A stretch of 64,000 nucleotides of DNA from Gnetum montanum. Taxonomy: Eukaryota > Streptophyta > Gnetopsida > Gnetales > Gnetaceae. The notes under the pieces were generated by a model that worked only from the letters and a program-made list of their open reading frames with translations, did not search any database and was not told the DNA's origin. Position numbers and translations under genes: made by a program. Location of the stretch: NCBI GenBank assembly GCA_015680685.1, contig MNCI01028319.1, positions 216,586-280,585 of the forward strand. Direction: 5' to 3'. Positions 46,793 through 57,159 of this stretch are shown here, piece by piece (position 1 is the first letter of the stretch; each line of letters begins with the position of its first letter).

Positions 46793-49700
46793 TCAAAAAT
46801 GTCTCAACCGTTTTTCAGCCAAACTAGTTTCACCAAACTTCATGGAAATGGCTCTGTCACAATCATCATGCTGACGTCCTAAAAACCCATATTTTAACAT
46901 ACCATTTTCTTCACAATCATTTGGAGGTGAAACGTTGAACGCGGTTTCATCGATATTCCTCTTTCTAACACAAGAAGACTCTGCTGTGGACTCTACATCA
47001 CTATCATCACCCTGAGTATTCTTTTTACGATCAAGATCATGATCCTTATTTTCATTAAGAATATAGCTAAAGTTGTCTTGTAGAATTTCTTCATCTTCCG
47101 CAGCAGCATCAGGTTGTTTCTTAAAATGAGAAGATGCTTGTGAATTTTGTGAAAAACTGCGTGTTGTCAACGACCCTTGTTGCTGTATCAAATTGGGCAC
47201 TCTTTGATCCTGGCATGAAGAGGCTTCCTGCCTGTTGACCACCACCACCCTAGGAACAAGCATTTTTTCATGTAACAGACCACCTGTACCCTGAACCTCG
47301 AAAGTGTCTCCTATATCTTCTGCATCACGAACCATAGCAATGGAATCCATATCCCACATGTGCTTGATTGCATTTTGCAAACGCTCTTGGGCAGTATTAA
47401 TGTCAACGATAGGTCTAGGGTAATTTGAACCTAATTCTACACCTGCAGCTCTCAGTATGGGCATAGGAGCATTCCAGGGTTGATGAATCCATTCATTTGG
47501 CATCCTTGCAAGTTCAGGCAACCACTGGCGGATATATTCGCCATCTGGGTCAAACATGAGCCCTTGAACCTGCAATAAATTATCAAAGTTGAAGCAATAG
47601 TGCTATGTGAAGATAATAATACCAGTAAGGTTCCAAGGTCTACCGCTGTCCCTTACAAAGCCTACAGCGCAGCCACTAAAGTCATGGTAGAAAGGATCTC
47701 ATCAGCAATCTAAATATTTTATTAGTAAAACTTGGGTAACGAAAAGACCATTTTAACTCTAAATCTAATACTTGGCAGATTTTATTTTCTGGAAGATTTA
47801 GTATATTTAATTCCCTAAAAAGACTTGTAAGGCCACTATATCATAAACAGGTAGCAAAAATTTAAAACAATTAACAAAATAATAGTTTTGTTATGTTTGG
47901 CGCACCTCAGGCCAGTCCATTCTATCTAATTCATGTCCATCAGGTAAGCCTCCAGATATGTACTGCCATCCAAGAACATCGCATTCAATATCTGCGTCCA
48001 AGAGCGTGTCCCAAAAATATTTCATTCCCCAGGTCCAGGGTAGTTGAAGAAATTTCACACAAAAACTAGCGGTAATAACCCGAACACGGTTATGCATCCA
48101 TCCAGTTGCCCATAGCTCCCGCATCCCAGCATCAACAAGAGGATACCCAGTTCGACCTTGTCTCCAAGCTTTAAAATAGCCCTCATCCTTTCTCCATGGA
48201 AAAAATTTCAGACTGCATAGCAAAGACTTTTCATGGGTGAAAGGAAAATTGAAACTGAGATACCTAGAATACTCTCTGAGACCAATTGATCTAAGAAAAC
48301 AGTCAACACTTTCTTCACCATCTTTGTTGCCTTCCTCTGCCCACAGGATTTGTTTTCTTCTAATGCTGTGAAATATCTTCCTCACACTTAGCTCCCCAAA
48401 GTGAATGTAAGGTGACAACAGGGAAGTTCTTGGACAATCCACTTTTTGTCTATGTTTTGCATATTCCAGAAGAGGACCGCTCAGAAATTCATCCAAAGTT
48501 TTGTCTGCATTGCTCCACCCAGGGGACCAACCTCTTCCAAGTAAAGCATTGCTCGACTTTTCTGTTTCATGTTCAAGGCCTAACTCTTCTGCAGTGCAGC
48601 TTGAAATTGTATCTAGAAATAAGAAGAAGAATATCAGCATTAATACAAGGAACGAAATTACAAGTCTCAATAGCGCCTAAGGTCTTGCAATAACTATTCT
48701 GAAACATCACCTAACTTGACACGCATAATATAGAGCGGATAGTCAAATTAAAAAAACATTTGTCCTGTGAGTTCAAAACATTTTTTCCTTCTTGAGTTAT
48801 AAATTTCAATTTAAGTTCTAGAAAGTTACATGTTGGCCATATGTTTAGAAGGTACATATAATCATTTAGTTCTCGTTCCAACAAATTTTTAGGAAAAGAA
48901 AAAAATGCCTTTTATTTGTAATGAACAGCATTTGAAAAAATAAATTTCCATAAAGAAATGTTAAAAAGGTATATGCTGAGAATTGAGGAATTTAAGTAAT
49001 GTCTATGGCATTAGTCTGAGAGCATTTCGCAAGTCTTCTAAATGCAGCTTACCCTGATTATTAAAATTTCAAATTTATATGTCTGTGTAGGAAAACGAGG
49101 CAGAAGCAAGTAGCATTGTACAATTGCCATTTTGAGAATGACAAATCAAGGGATGTTACTACGTGAGTTAGAATTGCTTAACTTTCAACTAATTTCTATG
49201 ACAGTAATTTGACTTTTACAAATAGAGTATGCTCATATTATGTGTACGTATATTCGTTCCACTAGAGTTCGTGATGGGGCATGTTGGTTCTCTTCTGGAT
49301 ATCCAATTCTATGTTTCCTAAGGAAAGTTTCCAGGCTGATGTACACCGTTGCTTTTTTTTCTGGAAGAGTGATCGGGTTGTGGGCATGGTGGGATTCAAA
49401 CCCATGACCACCCACATAACAGACAGAAGGCTCTACCGCTGAGCCATTAGACATCCACACGCTATTGCTATATATTAAGCATGCTGGACAAATTATAAAA
49501 ATGTACAGATTAAAAAAATTCTCTTCCATGGCCTATTGCATTCCTCATTTATAACAAATACTACATAATAAAACCTTTAAAATTTTCTATGTGAATATGA
49601 TGCATGCTTGTAATATACCTGTTCCCCCACCCCCCCAACCACAACCCCAACCTACACAACACCACAACCTACACAACAGGGTAGATGTGACCCAGTATAA

Positions 49701-52650
49701 GATTGTCCCATCACAAAGCTACACCATTATTAGAATTTCTAGATATCACCTTAGATTTTACATGAGACTACCACATTGTTAGGGATATGCCTTGCCCATG
49801 AAGTAGACAAATACAAAGAAGTCATTTCAACTACAGGTCACACAATACTAATTTAAATTTGATTTCATACACTTCAACTTTCTGGTTTTGAATGTTAAAG
49901 ACATGAAATAAAGTTCAAAATATATTGTTAACTCCTTGTTTCGCAAAGGTATCCTTACTGTGTTCATTGATAGATTTATGTGAGAATAATGACATAGAAG
50001 TGTCCTTACCTGTCTTTGGTGATACTAAACGTCTTGGAGGAAGAAGTGGTGCTTCAGGTTCAAATGTCATATTCAAGCACTTCCTCCAGAATGCATCGAA
50101 CTTTGTAAACGCATATCCATTTTCGTCGTAGATTTCCCAAGGTTCATATAATAAGTCCCCATTGAAGCTTTGAACTGTGAGTCCCTGTTCTAAAAGTTGT
50201 TGCTTGATTTTATAGTCACGAACAATTGACACATGGTCTGCATGGATGAAATCAACATCCACATATATTAACATGTAGGTATAACAAGCTTCTCAAGAAA
50301 ACAAAATCAAGTTTTGCATCATGTAGTCTGTTGTCAAATACATCAATTGAAAGATATCCATGAAAAGCTAGAATTGGGACACTAAAAAACAATTTATTTA
50401 TTTTTTTTGGAAAAAAAAAAACTGGAGGCCACATAACAAATGCATACTCATATATTGACAAAATTATCAATTTAAAAGGATGAATCATTTTTTAATTAAT
50501 CACATGAGGGGACTTGGGCCTATAGATCAGTGGATAAGGCACTGGATTTGTCTATGGAGACCAGTTTGCTGTTTTGATATGTATGTAAGACCATGACAGA
50601 AGGGAAGACTATAAGATGATTTGCACCGCACACTTACTCGCATTACATAATTAAACAATGTCATACAAGTTTTTACATGGAAAAACCCTATCAATCCATA
50701 AAAAAATGATATGAGCGAGTTCTTAATGAAAATAAAAAAAGAAATACTTTCTATTTATAAATACTAGATGAAACAGGGCCAAAGAAGTTAAGTGTTTACA
50801 ATTGCCATTTTTCTGTGTTTAAACTTTCTCAAGTTATCCACTTTTGCCCTCTATGAGGACCACTGAACATGCTAAAATAGTTTTACCTTCCAATCCAGGA
50901 AGTCCTTACTTGGTAATGTTTTAAAAGTTCATTTTAATTAAATTTGGAAGCCTTATAGATCCTCTTAGTTAATTCCGTATGAATAAAGCAAGTAGCAAAG
51001 TCATTGCAATTCTGTAGCAACAGATGAACCCATGCACACTGCAGAAACAGGAATAATATGCCCATGACAACATAAAAGAAAATCAGTCTCTGGTTGATTT
51101 TACCTTATGCAGCACAGAGTAATATTTCTCAATTACTTAAATGTACAATCACTTTCACATCATGTTAATGTGACTTATTGTAGAGATTTTCCAGCTAATG
51201 TTCTCCCTTTGTCAGCTCAAGATGACATCATTCAATAGCTCATGCTGCAGCTGCAGCCGTGAATGTATCCCTCTTTAGTTTATTTCTTTTTTGTTTATAG
51301 AAAGTCTTTATTAGGAAGTGAAAAGCCAAGAGGGTACTTTTAAAAGAAGGCAATGTCTGACCCCAAAGGAGACGTTTTTTAGGAATATTTGCAAGGATAA
51401 AAACCCAAACATCTCCAAAACCAATGGGCCTTTCCTTTTATGGTGTCCTGAAGTTTTACCTAAGGTTGTACTTTGAATTTTTATCTAAGCCAATCCTTGG
51501 TTTCAATAATAACATTTAAGCACCAAAAAACAATAAACTGACAATGCATATGAAGGATAACAAACAGTAAGTGAACATAGCAATGTTCTATTGCAGTTAT
51601 CATCATTATAGCTCTCTCTCTCTCTCTTAACCTTATATGTATCTATCCTGTATTACCTCTAGCAGTGCTCTTTCCTATTTCATCTGGAATCAATATTTTG
51701 ATTTGCTCTATATGCCTTTTTCACTTTACACTTTATAATGGGTAATTTTATCAAATTTCTATAAAAAGCAAGCGTAGCTAACTGTTGAAATTGCTACGGC
51801 TATTGCTTTGCAGGTAACAAGATTCATGGTCCAATTTTCCATTGCTGCAACCCTCGAATTTTGTATGGTTGAATCTGAATTAAGGTAATCTCTTCAGTGA
51901 TATATATATATATATATATATATGATAAGTCCACTAGAATTGAAGATCCTTTGATGGAGTATGAGTTCAAACTTTCCTATTGATGATTCCGTGATGGAGC
52001 ATCCAAATTACAAAATTTAGGCTTTGAGTTCAAACTTTCCTGCCAGTGTTAGTTCCAAGATATTGGACAAAAGATTTGTTGAAGTTAAATTATAGGAATA
52101 CTGAACACATCTAAGAAGCATACACCAGCAATCGGACCACCTCACATGTCAACAAGTGTCTTAATCGATGATTTCCGTGGAACTGGAATCCGTGGATTCC
52201 ACATATATTGGTGTGTACAGTGCCACGGACGATGAATTGCAGTCGTTAAAAAGGAAGGAAGGCAGGCAGTGGCAGAGGCAGAGGCAATGAATACGTACCA
52301 TAGAGACGATTGAAGAAGATGTGGGAGGCGCCAACGGCAGCAGCGCAGCGGAGGAGAGCGGAGAGGCTGTCGCGGGACTTGAACAGGAGCAGAGTGCAGC
52401 CGAGGGCGCGCAGGGAGCGCTGAAGATGCAGCAATGACTTGCTGAGCCACCATCTGGACACTCGCCCTGGATAGAAATGTCCCTCCTCCGCAGGACACCA
52501 TATAAAAACACCTACAACTCCTCTTCCTCCTCTTTTTGCTGCTTCTATCAGTGCTCTGTTATCCTCCACTCGAAGATCCCTCCGAAACCACACGATGCTG
52601 CTGCTGCTGCCCTTTCCCTTCTCCTCTTCCTCTTGCTCTCCCTTTGCCAT
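46793..52650 (-). CDS. CRY2-like: Cryptochrome blue-light receptor, CRY2-like (4 coding exons)
   Basis: Coding exons on the minus strand: 52650-52299, 50237-50010, 48612-47906 and 47569-46793, 687 codons in all. All introns are GT-AG and the phases agree. ATG 52650 is the first Met after an in-frame TGA (52680-52678). Residues 20-490 form the photolyase-like region that binds FAD; the flavin-reducing Trp triad is present (W333 in FFPW, W386 in LPWTW, W409 in LGWQY), as is Asp405, the N5 proton donor position. The C-terminal tail has DQRVP (550-554), an acidic run EDEE (587-590) and STAES (623-627), the DAS order, but no GGxVP. Phrases such as DGHELDR and YEPWEIY favour CRY2 over CRY1. Plant cryptochromes act mainly in the nucleus in blue-light growth and flowering control. 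Odd: W427 replaces the usual Asn of DNP. Likely functional. Confidence 0.95.
47570..47905 (-). other. Cryptochrome intron 3
   Basis: 336 bp, donor GAG/GTGCGC, acceptor TTTATTGCAG/GTTCAAGG, phase 0. The donor is weak (GTGCGC), but the joined reading DWPE-VQGLMFDP matches the family. No other feature seen. Confidence 0.9.
48613..50009 (-). other. Cryptochrome intron 2
   Basis: 1397 bp, donor ACAG/GTAAGG, acceptor TTTCTAG/ATACAATT, phase 1. It contains a tRNA-like unit (49379-49459, minus) and a C/A-rich run (49621-49680). Confidence 0.9.
49379..49459 (-). repeat. tRNA-like unit, probable SINE head
   Basis: On the minus strand the A-box region TGGCTCAGCGGTAGAGC (49446-49430) and the B box GGTTTGAATCC (49402-49392) are spaced as in a tRNA. 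The ends TGTGG and CCACA can pair. The middle loop CTGTTAT would give anticodon GTT (Asn), but the anticodon stem is almost all wobble pairs, so a working tRNA is unlikely. An A-run follows at 49353-49360. Best read as a tRNA-derived SINE or pseudo-tRNA in intron 2. Confidence 0.6.
50238..52298 (-). other. Cryptochrome intron 1
   Basis: 2061 bp, donor TATG/GTACGT, acceptor CATGCAG/ACCATG, phase 1. It holds a (TA)n run (51901-51923), a CT run (51615-51627) and a weak tRNA-like A box on the plus strand (50522-50539). Confidence 0.9.
51901..51923. repeat. (TA)n microsatellite
   Basis: TA run of 23 bp inside cryptochrome intron 1. Confidence 0.9.
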
Positions 52651-52951
52651 CGGCGGAGCTTCACTCACTTGACTCAGTCAACTGCTCCGGGTTCAGCTGC
52701 GGTCCTCCACGCAGGGATCAGTTGCAACTGCGCCTCGGCAAGAAACCTCTGACGAACCTTCTGGATGTTAAGAATTTGGGGAAACCTTTGTTGTTTTTTC
52801 TTGCACAAAAGTTCTCGATTTGCGATGAAGATGAAAGGACACATGCCTTCTAGAAGCGCACTTAACGTGCCTCCTCCTCCTGGGTGCATGCACAAACTTC
52901 CTAAGTCATGTCCTACGCACATGGCATGGCACTGGCACTGGAATGCGTTGC

Positions 52952-53047
52952 TAATCTAAAGTATTTATTTTCGCATAATGTTAGTCATAGTACATGTCCT
53001 AATTTAAAGTATTTATTTTCGCATAATGTTAGTCATAGTACATGTCC
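52952..53047. repeat. 48 bp tandem duplication upstream of cryptochrome
   Basis: A unit containing TAAAGTATTTATTTTCGCAT and ending TAGTCATAGTACATGTCC occurs twice, offset 48 bp (52957 and 53005). Flanking phrases, ACGCACATGGCA and GCATAATGTTAGTACAT, also recur at 52915/53051 and 53078. On the gene strand each copy has AAATAAATAC, a weak TATA-like sequence, about 310-370 bp before the ATG. Confidence 0.85.
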
Positions 53048-54550
53048 CACGCACATGGCAGTGGAGTGCGTTATTTTTGCATAATGTTAGTACATTGGAA
53101 AAAAAGCTGTGCATTTTTGGCTAATGTATGGATTTAAAACATGGCGGGAACTTGCAAACTTCAATCATGGGAAACTAAAATACATGCCCAAAAACTTGGA
53201 GTTTTTTTTCTTTTGGGTTTCACAGAACAGAAAGAGCAACTCGACAGCATGGGCTAAATTTTTAATACAAATTGAAGCCATTTACCATTAGCAGCATCCA
53301 TCTTTGACCTTGAGGTCTTCAACTGGGAAATCTAGTTTTCTATGGTTTTTCATTAAGAATTCGGAGAAAAACAAATATAAATTATCAAAGTAAGTAGTGT
53401 GAAGTAGCAGTATTAAAAAAAAAACTCCCAGATTAACATTAGTTTTCTCATTCCATGTCATTTTCACTTAATTTCCGTAACTCTCGCACACATCACACAT
53501 ATGACGCACACTGTGGCTATTGCGGCCTTGGAAATTTTTGGTGTGATATTAAAACCGCACAAAATTGCACAATGCGCATTCTACCTTCATGTGCATACGC
53601 CATTAGTTGTAGATTTGGAAAAATCTTTTTCTGCTGAACAACTTATTTCTTAAATAAATATTGCAAACATATACAAGAAATTCAAAAGCTTTTTTTCCTG
53701 GATGAAATCAAGGTATAAATAGAACAAATTCAAAAACTTCTTTTAATACATGATTTCAAATTCGAAAGCTTTTCCTTGCTAAAGATTTCAAAGTGAAGAG
53801 ACAAATACTATATGATATTATGTTTTTGAAGTAAAGACAATGCCTTTTGAAATTAAAGCTCTTTGTCTTAAAAAAAATCTTAAGATAAAAGGATGATTGC
53901 ATAAGGGAGTTCTATAGCTTACTAAATAGAATATTTAAGAATGCTTTTTTTATTATTATAATTCACAAATTGATAAAACAAACAAAATTTCAAAAGACTT
54001 CTAGGCAAATGTAAAAGGAAAGAAACATTTTTATTTGAACAATATCTTAGAGGGCTTAATTAAATATTTATTTGTTGCTATTATTCATCATTTGTGATGT
54101 ACAATTTTGAATAGGATCTCATCATTTGAAAATAGATGGCTCGAAATTCCACATGCAAATAAATGTGCCAACTATGAAATACAAATAGCATTATAGATGA
54201 ATACAATTTTTTCATGCAATGTCTTACATTTGACAATATTAGAAATAAGTGGGATATTACAATTGCAAGTTTGGTTGATTTTGTACCCAAGGGTGTAGTG
54301 CAATGGTCAAGATACATACCTTTTAGTGTTGATTTTTTAAAATATTATTAATAGCACTATATAATATTTTTTTGGCTTAATAATGTTTGTAAAACTCATA
54401 GCATGTTCATTTCTATTATTTAATAGATCTAAGGATTTACAAATATAATAAAATTTTAGTTTTACTATTCACAAATTTTACAACTTAATGTAAATTATAT
54501 CATTCTAAATAATGTAAATCAAGATTATATGACATCCCTAGTAATTAGAG

Positions 54551-54620
54551 TGGACATCATAACTTAATTGGTAAGCTCACATGACTTGCACCCAAAGGTA
54601 CTAGGTTTGAAGCCAAGTAC
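54551..54620 (+). repeat. tRNA-like unit, probable SINE head
   Basis: A box TAACTTAATTGGTAAGC (54560-54576) and B box GGTTTGAAGCC (54604-54614) are at tRNA spacing. The flanks do not form an acceptor stem, so a SINE or pseudo-tRNA is more likely than a tRNA gene. Confidence 0.5.
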
Positions 54621-56047
54621 CAACACCCCACACCTACTAGCCTAGAGGCATCATTCCAAACATATTACACTTCGAATTCTCTTGAAACCACCTATATTAG
54701 TTATCTACAATATCCTATAAATAACTAATAGAAATGTGACGAACCCAAGGATTTGGATTTAACCTTGATCTAACTAACTAATAAAATAGTCATTAAGTAG
54801 CATGAAGATAATAGAATAGAATAGTGCATTAAAATTCTTTACCTTTTTTGCATGAAAAACATATATAAGAAAATAAGAAACTAATGTCATCAATAAAAAG
54901 TATATGCTAGAAAATAAAACAAAATACATATTGGAAAGTATGCAAGAAGACAATTCCAATGACACTCATTTCACCTCAAACGAACTTCTACAAATAAAGT
55001 TATTCATATTTGAATTTTCTTAATAAAATAGTATAATTAACATTAAAATAATATTATTTAATAAATTAATATTTTTTTCCTTCAAATGTATAGCATACAT
55101 CAAAATGAAAAGTGATCCTTGCAAAGCACCTCCAAGGCACAAAGTGTTTAAGACTCAATTGAAGCCTTTACATGTCCCCTATGGATGAGAAGTATGATGT
55201 TGTGTCAAGGGAGAGGTGTGGAGTACATTAAGCAACTTGTATCAAGGTCAACACATCTCAAGCATATCATGCATGTCACATTATATCACACAATCAAGCC
55301 ATATCAATACCTTAATCCACAACATCAAGCTCATGGCATTACAAGTTTGGAACCATCCATCTAATCTACCATCCAAACCTAAGTATGGCTATCACCAAAA
55401 TAACACAACAATAATTTCATGTAACTAATCACATAACACATCTATAGCATGCATCAGGGGGCTTTATCACATACCAATATCAATAACCAAAAATGTCAAT
55501 CATGCAATCATAGATCCTTAACAACCAATGCTCCAAGGAATCACTCATTAGCAATGCATAACATAACAAACATACATGACACTTCCTTGGTAATTAGTAC
55601 CCTAGGGAATTACATCCATAACAAAAAGCATCATAGGCATACCACACAACAAGCACCCATCACAAAACATGTGCACCAACATCCAATGCTCTAAGGAATC
55701 ATAATACACAAGCATGCATGCAACACATAGCCTCTATGGACACTAACACTTTCACACTCAATGTATAATATGATATTATTGATATGAGTACTCATGATAT
55801 AATTTGTTTTTATAGGTCTTTTATTGGTTTTCCATTACTCATTTTATTACTAGTGCTAGTGCCTACTACCTCACCTACATCCCTAAGCTACTAACATTCT
55901 AAAAGATACATCTTTACTTTTGTATATGCCCCAAGATCTCATACCAATCATAGGCTTGGCCTATACTCTCCCACTCTTAATATGAGGGCAAGAGCCTCAT
56001 TGATGCATCACAATGGGAATTATCTTAACTCTTCTAGGATATCTCAT

Positions 56048-56970
56048 TGATAAGCGGCTAGGTATTCCTATGTCCAACCATACGAATCACGAGCGTTCAC
56101 ACACGACTCGGTCGAAATCCGCAGACTATAAGCACTTAATATACACCAGACTTCTAACCAGTGAAACCTTGGGTTAGAACAGTCATTGTCATCCTAATCT
56201 CACTTGTGAAGCTTTGTTTACGTTTGTTAAGTGAGACTAAGGCTAATGATTTTTATATCTTTTTAATTATCTTTTTAGCGACTAATCATTTTGGAAAATA
56301 AGGATAGAATATCAATTAATCTAAAATTATCTTAATCTAAATCTTAGCTATTCCTAACATAAGTATCCGGTCCCATCTTTCGAGCACGTTCTGAGCATCT
56401 CCTAACACTTTTGGTTCACCAGACGTTAAGCATCACTGGGCTTCCCAAGCATTTGGATTACGTTCGAGATGGTCGTACTTATGCCTTTAACGAACTACGA
56501 ATGAACAATAACGATTGAAATTATAATAATGAAAACTTAAATAATCAACAAGTAACTAATAAAGCATAAATAAGTAATTAATAAAGCATAACCATATTAA
56601 ACTATTAAATGCATGAAATAACTAAGTCCAAATGCTGCAAGGTATGCTTGAACAGTTCATCTTTATTGTCGTCACGCCAATGGGCTCAGATACATCAACG
56701 CTCGAATAAAGATCTGATCACTTTTCATACACCTGTTGCGGGCACTTGGAAAATATTCTATCTCTTGCGGGAGCAAATTGCAAGAGCTTCACTACAACTA
56801 CTCAAAAATATGCCTAAATGAGGCGGAAGGCCCTCATATTTATAGGCTGTGAAGGGTGGCTGCGTAAACAGGACCACGTCGACGTAGGGTGGCTATGTCG
56901 ATGGGCTCACATCGACGCGGCCTCGTATACGCAGCCTAGTTGATGCATTGACTTTTTGACACTTCATCAT
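56048..56970 (-). repeat. 3' LTR of family D
   Basis: 923 bp, ends TGATAAGC...TTCATCA. U3 has GTATAC (56925-56930), GTCGAC (56878-56883) and related palindromes; the TATA box (TATAAATA, minus) is at 56837-56844. Confidence 0.75.
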
Positions 56971-56987
56971 ACCTCCACGACTGAGCA
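56971..56987 (-). other. 3' polypurine tract, family D
   Basis: GCTCAGTCGTGGAGGTA on the minus strand, directly before the LTR. Confidence 0.65.
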
Positions 56988-57159
56988 AAAACTCGTCCTC
57001 GAGTTACTTTACAATTTGGAAGATATGGATTCTTATTTACAACATACATAACTTAAACACATAAATGACACACACGTGACACAACATGAATTTACCAAGT
57101 GCCTGAGTTACATAGGGGGACAAATTACAAAAATGGTAGTGTTCAGAGAAAAAATTGAA

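Larger units (their letters stand above)
52651..56047. other. Upstream region of the cryptochrome gene
   Basis: Holds the 5' UTR and promoter of the minus-strand gene, then AT-rich DNA without a recognised gene. A 48 bp tandem duplication is at 52952-53047 and a tRNA-like unit at 54551-54620. 55200-55740 is CA-rich with repeated short phrases (CCAATGCTC-AAGGAATCA at about 55525 and 55683), perhaps old repeat DNA. Confidence 0.5.

Noticed and set aside
50516-50570. tRNA-like A box TAGATCAGTGGATAAGGC in cryptochrome intron 1
   Set aside because: No convincing B box and no stems; kept only as a note in the intron entry.
52142-52511. Other minus-strand ORFs overlapping cryptochrome exon 1
   Set aside because: GC-rich exon 1 is open in several frames; only the frame with IVWFRRDLRVED matches the family.
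52666-52668. GTG six codons upstream as cryptochrome start
   Set aside because: A plant nuclear gene would start at ATG; ATG 52650 is the first one after the upstream in-frame stop.
54287-54330. A-box-like TAGTGCAATGGTCAAG
   Set aside because: No B box within tRNA distance.
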